NCBI GenBank assembly: GCA_036244855.1
Contig: BQKZ01000124.1
Coordinates: 144,896-208,895, forward strand
Reading direction: 5' to 3'
Length of the DNA stretch: 64,000 nucleotides
DNA from: Temnopleurus reevesii
Lineage: Eukaryota > Echinodermata > Echinoidea > Temnopleuroida > Temnopleuridae
Shown here: positions 45,631 to 55,639 of the stretch, in pieces
How the letters are laid out: each line of letters opens with the position of its first letter
Numbering within the stretch: position 1 is the stretch's first letter
Made by a program: the position numbers and the translations under genes
Notes under the pieces: generated by a model
Database searches by the model: none
Told to the model about the DNA's origin: nothing
Seen by the model: only the letters and a program-made list of their open reading frames with translations

Positions 45631-46333
45631 GGATGCCCTCAACCCCCCCCCCCTCACCATCTGAAAATGGCCCGATCCGAACTCTTTTTTTTGCTTTTCA
45701 ATCAAAGTAAAAACGATCAAAGTAAAATTATAGGAAACCCGTGAAAAGTATAATTACCTGAAAAAATTGTAAATAAACATGTAAAATAAAACCTGATAAG
45801 TCAATTGGAGATGTTCTTGGGCGTTTACATGTGCTCTATTCTAAATATCATTTTCTTCATGAAATCTGTTCCAAAAATTTAAAAAATTAACAAATTAGAC
45901 AAAAAGTTTTTAACGACTGACTGACACACCTATAAGGGGAATTCTTGGGCATCCAGACTGTAAATTAGCATTTTCCATATTGTTGATAACTTACTCTATT
46001 CCATTCATCCATGCATTGGGCCAAAATGTAAAGTATTTCTATATTCATCCTTCCTTCTGAGCGCTTAGGGACTTTCCTTGAGCGAATGATAAGCGCTATA
46101 TGAAACACGCTTTTTTCATTATCATTTTTATTATTATCTAAACAATTTTTTTGGGGAGGGGGGGGAGCTTACAGTATTTGCACTCTTATTATGACATGGC
46201 ACGATTCTGTAGAAAACAGTAACATTGGGGGTTTTGCCATCATTGCTAAACTCTTTATTCATGTAAAAGTTTTCCGTAGAAAAGGGTTTAACATCACATT
46301 CTGAACGAAGATGAAACATGTGTACATTACTTA

Positions 46334-46509
46334 GGGGGTGTTGCTCAAAAGTTGCAATTAATCACAAGTTGCAGTTGATCGGAAAGTGCCACTCAAAATC
46401 ATTGTTTCATGCGCATCTTGTTAAATGCGCATACCGTGCGCGAATGAAAATGCGTGTTACAATCTTCAAAGTTGCAGTTGATTTGCAGTTGATTTTAAGC
46501 AACACCCCC
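46334..46509. mobile_element. Harbinger-like MITE, copy 4
   Basis: GGGGGTGTTGCTCAAAA start and TTTTAAGCAACACCCCC end, in the opposite orientation to copies 1, 3 and 5 judging by the order of the internal ATGCGCAT and TTGATTTGCAGTTGATT words. It is flanked by TTA at 46331-46333 and 46510-46512. Confidence 0.85.
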
Positions 46510-46512
46510 TTA

Positions 46513-47865
46513 GTATGTAACCTATTTTGGTATATATACATGTATAATATGGCATTTCAACTTACATACTGTATTGCTTTACGGAGTGGACAGACTTACA
46601 TATCAATTTCTGTCACAGACAGACTATACAATAAACTGATTCACATTCTCCTACACCAACATGTACATGTACCTTTATGGCCAGGCTACTTTTTACGACC
46701 AAATTAGATACCTCAATAAAAAGTATTTACACCATGCATGTACCTAACATTTGCATGGACCCTACTATGACTAGAACTGACCTTACTTCCTTCAATAACA
46801 AGATTTCAATCCGAGTAAAAATGTATTAAGCAGACAAGAGTATAAGCCTAGCCAAGTTAAGAGAGATAAAAAAATCTTTATATTGATGTCCTTCAAATCC
46901 TGTGATTTAACATTCTTTTTTTTGGCCGGATTTGGTAACAATGAATGAGAAATTTATAAAATATATTTTAATGACATCAATCAACAGTGAATTTTCATGC
47001 ACACTGGCAACTTTTGGACACGTATTATGACATATGTCATGAATTTTTCATCAAGTAATTATTGTATCTTAATGTTTGGAGGAACAAAATCAATCCTATA
47101 TTCCAAAAAAAAAACTTTTTTAATTGAAAAATACGTAATTGCAGATATATTTATTGATTCAACCTTTGAAATATTTCACAAATATATGCATTTTGTATTA
47201 AAGGTAGAAAACTTCTTTTGCAGCCTAAAATTTGACTTTCCAAAATTGTTGTGTTATGTTGAAGAGTACTAAATGTTAAAACTTATCACCAATCAATTAA
47301 GCACAAAGATTGGTCATGATAGGCGAATTTATACTTATTCCAATAATAATTCTTCTATTCGGGCCTCGAATTAATTGACCGTACGTTCAAAATTCAAAAC
47401 AGCTGTGAACTCCTCGTTGACCAATAGCGCAAGAGTCTCTCTCAGTGCGCATTCCACATGGTGTGGCAGTATATTGAAGTGCGCACTGTATGTGCTCCTA
47501 TATTTTGTGTGTGTTTGTGTGGTACCGGAATACGCTAGGAGTATCGCGATACCGTTGGTGTCAAGATGAATTATGATAGAATAGATTTTTATTTGAATTA
47601 AATATTCTGGACTACATTCGACCAAAATACTTCATAGAGGTTATTATTTTGGCATATCCGAGGTACAAAACAAGTTGTAAGCATAACCGTAATGTGTGCA
47701 AATGAAGTTTTCTACCTTTAAAACAAGATTCTTAAAATACGTTTTGAGCCAAAAAGTAGAAAACACATGACCAAAAGTAGCCAATGTGCATGAAAAATCA
47801 TGGTTGAGTGACAGAATAGATATTACAGTGTATGTATGTCAGGTTAGATTTTTAATCATACACTG
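46513..47865. other. AT-rich, no gene recognised
   Basis: No splice-bounded coding signal on either strand. A GC-richer stretch at 47390-47560 ('CTCTCAGTGCGCATTCCACA') may be an old repeat; I found no second copy. Confidence 0.4.
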
Positions 47866-47869
47866 TATT

Positions 47870-48142
47870 ACACAACATTTCTATAGAGCTTTACACAAAG
47901 AGTTTCTAAATGCTCTGTGCATTATTACCTATACCTGGCTATATATTTGGCACTCACTGCATTCAAGGAATTTCTTCCTATCGGTACCCATTCGGTACCC
48001 ATTCACCTCACATGGGTTGAGTGCAGCAAAATGTGGATAAATTTCTTGCTGAAGGAAACTAATGTCATGGGTAGGATTCGAACCTACATGACCCTTGGGT
48101 TGAAAGGGGAGAGTAAGAACCACTACACCATGACGCCTCCAC
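47870..48142 (-). mobile_element. tRNA-derived SINE, full length, reverse orientation
   Basis: On the minus strand: head 'GTGTAGTGGTTCTTACTCTC', B box 'GGTTCGAATCCTACC', body 'TGCTGCACTCAACCCATGTG' and 'GAATGGGTACCGATAGG', and tail with 'TTAGAAACTCTTTGTG'. A GGTACCCATTC duplication is present in the body. Confidence 0.85.
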
Positions 48143-48935
48143 AAACATATAAATATGTACATTCTGCTTTCATCTATATGTTTTATGTTATTGATTGACA
48201 TAATTATACAGTTGTGTTATATGAATTTTTCTCACTTACAAGTAGATTCATGTGATAACATAGACCTTACAAAATAAAGAAATAAATACATATCTGAGGT
48301 GCCAACCTCAAAGTATTTTGAGGCTATTACCATAACTAGGGTGTTCTAATTCTAGGGATATTTTTAACTATTTGAAACAAAATTAGCACTATCCTGTATG
48401 CACATGTCTCTTCAGATAAAGCTCATTAACTGCTGGCACTGCATCCAAGATGACAAAATGTCAGAATTCTAAAGGCTGACTGGTACGCCTTTATGTATCA
48501 CTAGCAAATATTTAGAACACTTCTTGCACATCACAGCCACAGACACTGTGTCCCATTTGATATTGAAAGCCTTTTTGAAGAGACAGATGTAATGCATCTT
48601 TCACGATGGATTCATTCTTTTTGGTACCGCATTATTAAGTGGAAGATCACTGATAAAGTGAGGAATACGTTTTCAGGGTGGCACCTTTGATATGTGTATT
48701 CAAAATGATAAAAAACAGCAGAAACTGTCAAAACAATGAAATATGTAAGAGTGAAATGGAAGTTAAATGCTTCACATTTGAAGTGAAGATGTGGGTCAAA
48801 TCCATTCTGCCGCCAAAATATGACTTGTGCTTTGCTACTTCAATTCCTCATCTAACTTTCATCCCAAATCCATAAACAATCATGTTTTAAAATCTGGACT
48901 TTCATCTTTTACGTTTCACAACCAAATTGTGGAGG

Positions 48936-49216
48936 AGCCGTGGTGTAGTGGTCATGACTCTCGCCTTTCAACAAGAGGGTTGTACATGTAGTTTCGAATC
49001 TAACCCATGGCGTCAATTTCCTTCAGCAAGAAATTCGTCTACATTGTGCTGCACTCAACCCAGGTGAGGTGAATGGGTACCTGGCAGGAATAATTATTCC
49101 TTGAAATGCCTAGTGCGCTGGTGGCTGCCGGGCTAAAACCAGGGTAATAATTGCAAATTGCTTTGAGCAATCCAGCAGAGTGGATACGTGCACTATATAA
49201 ATTGCATAGATTATTA
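48936..49216 (+). mobile_element. tRNA-derived SINE, full length
   Basis: Head 'CGTGGTGTAGTGGTCATGAC', B-box-like 'GTTTCGAATCTAACCC' with an 8-bp insertion before it, body 'CTGCACTCAACCCAGGTGAG' and 'GAATGGGTACCTGGCAGG', then 'GGGCTAAAACCAGGGTAATA' and a short ATT tail. Confidence 0.85.
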
Positions 49217-49569
49217 TTATCTGTCACTTCCGTTCTTTCAAAATCCCTACCTTGTACATGTATGTGTGTATATATTTTGTATGCCAGTCACAATGGGAGT
49301 GGATATGAAAACAGACCGGAGGCGGCAGTTAATGGAGCGGAGGTAGATAACACGATAATACCCATCTTACTTACAAGGCATGCATATCAAAATAAAAATG
49401 GCAAATTTAAGAAAATGTTAATGTTACTTTGTTAAAAGGGAGAGAAAATATCAAGTGTAAATGTCAAATGAAGCTTGGATAAAACTAAAAAGCTAGCTGG
49501 CATCGATCTACGAAAAACAGGCGTCTTTGTGAAAAGAAAGTTAAGATATAAAACTTCAACATCAAATTG

Positions 49570-50370
49570 AATTAACCCATTCAGGACAGGAATTATTTTA
49601 CAACAAATTCAATCTCTATTCCATTCCTAAATCGGCAACAATAAAATTCTAGGCAGACCCGGAGAATAGCGACCAGATTGCATGCACGCGCCATGTAAAA
49701 ATTGCAAACATCGGCGGCAGAAGTCCAAAATACACACAGCTAACCATCCACAAAACAAGTCCAAAAGCGACTTTTATTACATTTTATAAACAGAATAATG
49801 GTTTTAAATGTTATTTTCTTTCCCTTCCTTCAATATTTCAAGAAATCTTTTGAAAATTTAATCGATTTTGGTGATAAAGTGTAAACTTGAGCCAACTTTA
49901 CCAAATGTTTGTTGGTCGAATCTGGTCCAGAAATCATCGCCGACGCACTACCGCACGCTTCCATAGGATTGTACACAAATTGAATACATCGCGCGCACCT
50001 GGTCGCTATTCTCCGGGTTTGCCAAATTCTAAATTCTCTGTTTCAAATGTTCCAATTAAATGTCATGTTACAATTTTGAATCTTTGTCATTAAAAAGCGT
50101 GTTCAAAAGTATAAAGTTGCCAATTGATGCCAAATGATGTATGCATTTCCAATTTAATGATTATTTTAATTTTAAAAAATGTCTGCGTCCCGCCAAAAAT
50201 GGTGACTGAACAAAAATGAGCAGACAAAGCGCAGAATTTTATTTCTTTCTGCTCAAGCATGTGGTATATACGTATATCTTTAAGTTTTAGAATTAGAATT
50301 TAGAGCACTACATCAAAAGTTATTGAACCAAAACATGGCAAAAGTGTTCTATCGTCCTGAAAGGATTAAC
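49570..50370. repeat. dispersed repeat related to 39370-39900, with insertion
   Basis: Left part 'CAGGAATTATTTTACAACAA' and 'ATCGGCAACAATAAAATTCTA', right part 'CTGTTTCAAATGTTCCAATT', 'ATGCATTTCCAATTTAATGA' and 'AAAGTTATTGAACCAAAACA' align with the repeat at 39490-39850. The MITE at 49652-50023 interrupts it. Confidence 0.8.
49652..50023. mobile_element. 372-bp MITE with 25-bp TIRs and 8-bp target duplication
   Basis: The ends are a 25-bp inverted repeat with one mismatch, starting GGCAGACCCGGAGAATAGCG at the left and ending CGCTATTCTCCGGGTTTGCC at the right. The same 8 bp, AAATTCTA, lie immediately outside both ends (49644-49651 and 50024-50031). GG-starting ends with 8-bp duplications fit Merlin. 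hAT also makes 8-bp duplications but usually has different ends. The interior is AT-rich and non-coding. Confidence 0.88.
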
Positions 50371-50470
50371 ATTTTCAGTCTGAAGGAGTGAAATTTTATC
50401 ATTTATATTTTGCTACATTTTCGCCAAGGTAGCAAAATGTAAAAGATAAATTCCAGATTGAAAATGTTAA
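50366..50470. repeat. 105-bp hairpin-forming palindrome
   Basis: TTAACATTTTCAGTCTG at the left is the inverse of CCAGATTGAAAATGTTAA at the right. TTTTGCTACATTTT and AGCAAAATGTAAAA pair inside. It could be a very short MITE ending at TTAA. Confidence 0.65.
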
Positions 50471-50499
50471 TGTTTATTGATTTGGACCGAAGTTAGATG

Positions 50500-50766
50500 G
50501 CATCCAACTACGGCCTCGCAAGCGAATCTCACAAGACCAGCACCGGGTGATGTGTGGGTACCTTTCGCTACCTTTTCGCCCGAGATGCCTTGAAGCCCCG
50601 GCGATAGTTATGTAGCTGTCCGAGTAGGCCCTACGGCTACGCTACGGTTACGGCCGGGTGTTGTCATTTCGCTCGCATCATCTCGTCTGGTATTGTCCAA
50701 CATATTTATCGTAATAGCTTTAAACACACCACATATTTGACAAACAAATTATTCCAGAACACTTAC
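50500..50766. promoter_or_regulatory. CpG-richer block, possible promoter or transcript start region
   Basis: Contrasting with its AT-rich flanks, this block has many CpGs ('CTACGGCCTCGCAAGCGAAT', 'CGGCTACGCTACGGTTACGG'). It adjoins a possible minus-strand first exon (50767-50890) and lies about 1.5 kb upstream of CIMIP1. Base composition alone does not prove promoter activity. Confidence 0.3.
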
Positions 50767-50890
50767 CAAGTCGTTTGCTCCCTTAAATTCCGTCAGACAG
50801 ACACAGAGAGTTCACGTCCATTCAGAACACCGGTGTACAAATTCTGATGGGTGGCGATCATTTTCACACGCCTGCCATTTTTGTTGTTGA
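50767..50890 (-). other. candidate 5' non-coding exon, minus strand
   Basis: On the minus strand a non-AT-rich stretch ends in a strong donor, ACTTG|GTAAGTG (GT at 50766-50765). A perfect TGACGTCA lies at 50895-50902, just upstream. The longest ATG reading inside stops before the donor, so it would be 5' UTR. It could be the first exon of the PITPNM transcript, which requires an upstream non-coding exon, divergently placed to CIMIP1. No transcript evidence is available. Confidence 0.25.
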
Positions 50891-50902
50891 TAGTTGACGT
50901 CA

Positions 50903-51960
50903 TGGCCATGGGCTCATGAATAATTCATTATGCTAGACTTTTCCAGCACTGTAAAACCTATACAACGACAACAACAAAAACAAAATAAAAGCCTTTGTTT
51001 GGTATATCTATGGTGACATAAACATTGTAGCTGTAAATTTTAAAATCTGAAATACAAGTATTTTTGGTTAATATATCCACAGAGATACGATCTCTATGAT
51101 ATATCTCATGACTGATAATACAATATACTCACAGTCTTAAACAAAAAAAGCAGTAAACCTCGAGAAACTGTTTAACTATTGTTATCAAAGGTATATAATT
51201 CACATCGAGATGTAACATACAAGATACCATGACAAGAATAGCTCATGCAAGCCCTAACCCCTCATTTGGGGTCCTTTAAAATGGAGGGAGGAGGAGGGGG
51301 CTTATAATCGCTTTTATCACATGCGGCACTTGTTGGTAGGTCGGGGAAAATACAATGTTCGCCAAACCACCAAGCAAAACTAAATCATGCCTGGGATGTA
51401 ATTACCTATAAACAGATTAATACATAGTTTATCCAAAGTAAACAGTGAATTACAAAACTCCTAAAGAAAATTAGTAGCGAATTTGGAACAAATGTATGAA
51501 AAGGGTTGTATTGCCCTTTTGGAAGAAGAAAAGTTTTCAAGATTATCGTCAAAAGCAAAATCATGAGGATTGGCAAATTTTTCATCTATACAAGTTCTCT
51601 GTAAAATTACTCTGATTTTCAATTCCGCCAAATCATATCAAATGCTTTTTTACAGCATAATCGCTCTTTTTTACTGGTTTAGACCAAGCAGGAATTAAAG
51701 GACCAACTTGACTAAGTACTACGTACAGTATTCAAATGCAAACTCTAATCTCCTGGTCGTCTTATGAATAACCTTGTAAATAACCTTGTTAAAAACGTCG
51801 AAAATAGAGCTCATGTGATGATTGTATAATAGTACTTTTTAAGATCTTTGGATTCGTTCGATGATTGCATGCGTGCTTGGCGCTATGGATTGTTGCGTCA
51901 TGTCCATCCTTTGTTACGTCATGAGTTGAAAGTACTTTGCGAGGAGCGCAATGTTTGTAA
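50903..51960. other. intergenic sequence upstream of CIMIP1
   Basis: AT-rich, without recognised repeats or exons. Imperfect CRE-like words (GCGTCATG, TACGTCATG) appear near 51894-51920 as the promoter region is approached. Confidence 0.4.
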
Positions 51961-51968
51961 ACATAAAG

Positions 51969-52077
51969 TGACGTCACAAAGAAGCTATTTTCGTGTAGGA
52001 CGTAGTCGCACGCGAATCATTCATTGACGTCACAAAGACCAAGTGCGCGCATCGTCTCGTCTCGTATTGTGACGTCA
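51969..52077 (+). promoter_or_regulatory. three perfect CRE sites upstream of CIMIP1
   Basis: The palindromic CREB/ATF site TGACGTCA occurs at 51969-51976, 52025-52032 and 52070-52077. The first two share the longer word TGACGTCACAAAG. Three full sites within 110 bp in AT-rich DNA is far above chance. They lie 160-270 bp before the CIMIP1 start codon. Confidence 0.6.
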
Positions 52078-52089
52078 TAATGTCTTTGA

Positions 52090-52103
52090 ACTTCTATGGA
52101 AAC
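52090..52103 (+). promoter_or_regulatory. X-box-like RFX motif upstream of CIMIP1
   Basis: ACTTCTATGGAAAC fits the X-box consensus RYYNYY, a 1-3 base spacer (AT), then RRNRAC. RFX factors bind X-boxes in promoters of ciliary genes. The site lies 135 bp before the ATG of a gene with a ciliary product, which makes it more credible than the degenerate motif alone would be. Confidence 0.55.
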
Positions 52104-52237
52104 GTGTAGATTGGTTCAACAAAATATACAATCATCTGTACACAAATCATGACAGTAGGAATTATGCGTTCATGGGGTCATCAAAGAGCTCATCTCATAC
52201 TATAAACAAATTAATACTGGATTAATAAACTTACACG

Positions 52238-52293
52238 ATGCAGACTCTCAACCCAAAGAAAAATCCGAACTATGTTCATGTTGCAGAAATTTG
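52238..52293 (+). CDS. Cimip1: CIMIP1 (C20orf85-like) ciliary microtubule inner protein, exon 1
   Basis: Codons 1-18 plus two bases: MQTLNPKKNPNYVHVAEI and the first two bases of Trp19, before a GTGAGT donor at 52294. The short exon is missed by simple reading-frame searches. It was identified because its EIW end joins exon 2 in frame to recreate the conserved EIWK...NWPxxWGF start of the family. The intron is 820 bp (52294-53113). This is the first ATG of the frame, and promoter-like motifs lie just upstream. The true 5' UTR extent is unknown. Confidence 0.85.
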
Positions 52294-53113
52294 GTGAGTA
52301 CTAGTAATAAAAAGAAAAAAAATAATGATAATAATGATAATAATAATGAAATCAATAAGAAAAAGTAGAATTATCATTTTCTAATGGGACCGTGGAACGC
52401 TTTAAACGGTGGAGGGTGTCAAAATAGATTAACTGTATAGATATTCTTTTACACTGCCATAGCCTTGCACATGTATACTAGAAAATTAAGATTTGATGCA
52501 GTATTAACGATTAACTTTTTAATATTAGGAATTTAGAAAGTCCTGCATGATTTTTGTTCACAAATTCTTATGATTAGTTGTTGGATCGATCTTGTAAGAA
52601 TTGTTATGATTTGATTTATAGATTATGCAATTATCAATATCCCGCTGTTTATTCTTTACAAAATGATGTTTATTTTGCTTTTGACTTCATATATCTTGAT
52701 TATTAATCAAGATTACAATATCATATGATTGATAAATTTAATTACGTTTAGTTTCTGGACAGAGAGGCTGATATAAAAATTAATTATTGTAGATATAAGT
52801 AATGAAAGAATGCTAAGTATCTAAACAGGGAAGCCGTTATCAAGTTAGTTTACAATCCTAGATAATAAGTTAATGTATCTACTGATCAGTTTCTAAACAC
52901 AGACCGCCTTAATGATGATGCATCGCAATGGACTGCACAATCCACGATATCCTGCTGGCTGCTGGAAGCGGAAAGTCAAACTGTAACAGGAATAAAAGTC
53001 ACGATGGAAAAAAAAGAATGGCGCATGAATAAATGACAAAATATTAATTTGAGGGTTCTGCTTATGGGCACAATTCATCAATTTAATTAATGTTATATTT
53101 CTCTATTTTCCAG

Positions 53114-53672
53114 GAAGGACCACGTTCGTCACGAATATACGGCGTGGCGGAACTGGCCAGAACGGTGGGGGTTCATCACGAATGAATACACGAGAATGAA
53201 CACTCGTCTGAACGGGGACCCTGTATCACCAGACCCCGATGACAAGTATTTCTACGCCGACTGCGAGCGCGGGAACCCAATCAGCCCAGACGACAGCATT
53301 TCCCGCCAATTCCAGTCCGCGGACCAATCACCGTCGCTCGCTCAATCCGGCGCGAAACTCAAGCGCTCGTCTGCGTACAGAAACCTCCCGGCGATCGTCA
53401 ACGGGTCGTCATGGAAACACAAACTGTCTCCGGATTCGACGCCAGATGAGGCTGTCGTTAACGTCACAGATATTGCCAAGATTGGGAAGGATAAGTTGGA
53501 GAAGTTACCGGCGATTAAGCCGTCTCCACCACCGGGGTACGCCCGGACAACAGCCGCTCTCATCGGTTGGAAGCAAGGCAACAAACTGGAGACATTTGGG
53601 CGCGCTCCCAATGCGAGGGGATATCAGGGCATTTTGAAGCGTTTTAATTGGCCCATGCAGGGAATCATGTGA
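53114..53672 (+). CDS. Cimip1: CIMIP1 (C20orf85-like) ciliary microtubule inner protein, exon 2
   Basis: Acceptor TTTTCCAG ends at 53113. The exon completes Trp19 and runs to a TGA at 53670-53672, giving a 204-residue protein. Conserved landmarks are WRNWPERWGF (residues 30-39), a Pro-rich lead to ALIGW (167-171) and the C-terminal FNWPMQGIM (196-204). In the human protein as I know it, the same blocks sit at the N-terminus (EIWK, NWPQNWGF) and the C-terminus (FIGW, WPKQGVH). CIMIP1 is a structural protein inside doublet microtubules of motile cilia. The central region (about 45-150) is low in hydrophobics, rich in Ser, Pro and charge, and makes the protein about 65 residues longer than the human one. 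The start codon at 53196 is internal (Met47). A possible poly(A) signal AATAAA is at 53924-53929. Confidence 0.88.
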
Positions 53673-54031
53673 CTGAATGGTGACGCCACTGTGTGATATT
53701 TCAATTCCATTCAATGTTTCTCAAGATCTTAAGTATATGAAAAAGGAATCAAAGAACAAAATGCAAATTATGTTACAGAGGAAATCGTCGATCTGGAGTC
53801 CCATTTCACAAAATATTGCTATTTTGCAATGTACAGCATTTATCGGACAGAAATTAACTATCAACAGCAACAAAATATTATAGAGAGCGCATCTTGTAAG
53901 TACTTACGTGATGTACCAACATGAATAAATTAAAATATTAAGAATTCAAGATTGTGATCTTAAATGAATTATATAATTTGACCTTAAGTTCACTTCAATT
54001 GTAGTGTTGTTTCCATTATCATTCTTTTGAT
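53673..54031 (+). other. CIMIP1 3' UTR and downstream
   Basis: AT-rich sequence after the stop, with AATAAA at 53924-53929. Nothing else coding was recognised. Confidence 0.5.
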
Positions 54032-54180
54032 CGGGGTAGTGTTTCATCAAGATTTGTCGCAGCGACAAGTTCCCATAGCAACTGTCAGCGATAGTGCTTT
54101 TCACCCAATCACAATCAAGGAATTTGTCAGCGCTGACTAATTGTCTCTGTTACACTGAATCTTGATGAAACACCCCCGGG
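54032..54180. mobile_element. 149-bp palindromic MITE
   Basis: Ends CGGGGTAGTGTTTCATCAAG and CTTGATGAAACACCCCCGGG are inverted repeats. Inner arms GTCGCAGCGACAA and TTTGTCAGCGCTGAC partly pair. The GTGTTTCAT terminal motif is shared with the elements at 17922 and 18151. Confidence 0.75.
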
Positions 54181-54450
54181 TCGTCGTTATCATCACCATC
54201 ATCTGCATCATTTCATTATCATCACAATCACCATCACCATCACCATCATCATATCATCATCGCCATCATCATCATCATCTTAATCATCCACATCATCATC
54301 ATCTTAATCATCCACATCATCATCATCTTCATGATCATCATCATCACCAGCATCATCATCCTAATCATCACTATCACCAATTCTCCATCACCACCACCAC
54401 CATCATCATCACCATCATCATCATCATCATCATCATATCATTCCACCATC
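54181..54450. repeat. TCA/CAT microsatellite
   Basis: Imperfect (TCA)n with a 24-bp higher-order repeat (CATCATCATCTTAATCATCC three times around 54265-54325). The His-rich reading is an artefact. Confidence 0.9.
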
Positions 54451-54718
54451 TTTATCGAGCTATATAGGCTACTACATGTTATGGTGTTTGGACCACTATA
54501 AAACTATATTGAAAATTCCAATCACTTAAGATTAACATCTAAATATATAAAAAAAAATATATATGTCTCCGAAATTAATTACAGCCAGTTTTCAAAACAA
54601 TTAGCGTTTTGGCAATTCGATCTTACGCAGAATGCATCTATAGGGTGAATAAGTGATTTTAGCGAAATTTAATGATCGAATTGCTAAATCGCTTAAAAGA
54701 CATTGGCTGGAATATTGA

Positions 54719-54916
54719 TCACTTCAAAAGTAGACTAAGAATAAAATCACTGCCCGATAGAACTTCCGGATTTTTATCGCACCCTAGTTCCGGGTCAGTG
54801 TTGGTTACGCCGGAATAATGAAGACAACGAGAGGAGCTAGGTTGCATCACCGATGACGTCGGCGTTGCCATGGTTTTTGTCCTGGTAACTATAGTGTTCA
54901 TTCTTTTCCGCCACTT
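54719..54916 (-). CDS. candidate terminal exon of an unidentified gene
   Basis: On the minus strand a good acceptor (ATTTATTTCCTTTTAG ending at 54917) opens a 65-codon frame starting KWRKRMNTIVTRTKTMATPT and ending FILSLLLK at a TGA. The stretch is GC-richer than its flanks, and its codons look more like coding sequence than its neighbours' do. Upstream exons were not found between here and SNAP29. The same bases contain ETS-like (CTTCCGG, TTCCGGG) and CRE-like (GATGACGTC) words, so a promoter is an alternative reading. I do not recognise the protein. Confidence 0.35.
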   Translation of the reverse strand, partial: KWRKRMNTIVTRTKTMATPTSSVMQPSSSRCLHYSGVTNTDPELGCDKNPEVLSGSDFILSLLLK

Positions 54917-55314
54917 CTAAAAGGAAATAAATGTAAACATAATCAGGTTAAGGAAAATGAGAAGAAATAGAGGGATGCATTTTAGCATGTTCAGAATCGT
55001 GTATTCGATTAATGTAATGTAACATTGCTTCTGTTGCTAGGATACACGGTTCAATAGTTCTCCAGGAAGATCTTCTCATGCACTCATGTGCAGGGCATAG
55101 AACAATCATTTATATTTTTAAATGGTTTTATAGAATCTTGAAGGGATTTATTTATGTATATATTTTAACTGCCGATGGTTTCTGCGATTCGGCAATTTGG
55201 CCGCGAAAAAGTTTTATTTTGTAAACAGTTTTAAATCAAAAAGAGATAAATGAAAAATACATTGAAAAAAATATATAATGCTGCGTGGGAAAGAGACGAA
55301 GTTTAGTGACTATT
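54917..55314. other. non-coding, nothing recognised
   Basis: AT-rich, with no exon, no inverted-repeat element and no second copy found. Confidence 0.4.
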
Positions 55315-55473
55315 GGGGTGTTGCTCAAAATCAACTGCAAATCAACTGCAACTTTGCACATTGTAACGCGCATTTTCATTCGCGCACGGTATGCGCGTGA
55401 AACAATGATTTTGATTGGCGCGTTCCGATCAACTGCAACTTGCGATCAATTGCAACTTTTGAACAACACCCCC
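55315..55473. mobile_element. Harbinger-like MITE, copy 5
   Basis: GGGGTGTTGCTCAAAATCAAC start and GAACAACACCCCC end. A small internal deletion relative to copy 3 removes the ATTTAACAAGACG stretch. The flanking trinucleotides are ambiguous. A partial SINE begins directly after it. Confidence 0.8.
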
Positions 55474-55630
55474 TATGACTCTCGCCTGTCAATGACTACA
55501 GGGTCGTCGGTTCGAATCCCACCATGGCAATAACTTCATTCAGAAATAAATGTATCCAATCCACATTATGCAACACTCAACCCAGGTGTAAATGAGTACC
55601 TGGTAGGAATAAATCAAGTGAATATAATCT
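55474..55630 (+). mobile_element. tRNA-derived SINE, 3'-truncated
   Basis: Head lacking its first bases ('TGACTCTCGCCTGTCAATGA'), intact B box 'GGTTCGAATCCCACC', then 'CAACACTCAACCCAGGTG' and 'GAGTACCTGGTAGGAATAAA'. The missing first bases coincide with the right end of the adjoining MITE. Confidence 0.75.
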
Positions 55631-55639
55631 TTATCTGAT

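Noticed and set aside
53239..53637. 132-codon plus-strand reading overlapping CIMIP1 in another frame
   Set aside because: Arg/Ser-rich shadow frame. The other frame joins exon 1 and carries all conserved blocks.
54862..54890. X-box-like GTTGCCATGG on the plus strand
   Set aside because: Only the first half-site is good; the second half (TTTTTG) does not fit RRNRAC, and it lies downstream of CIMIP1.
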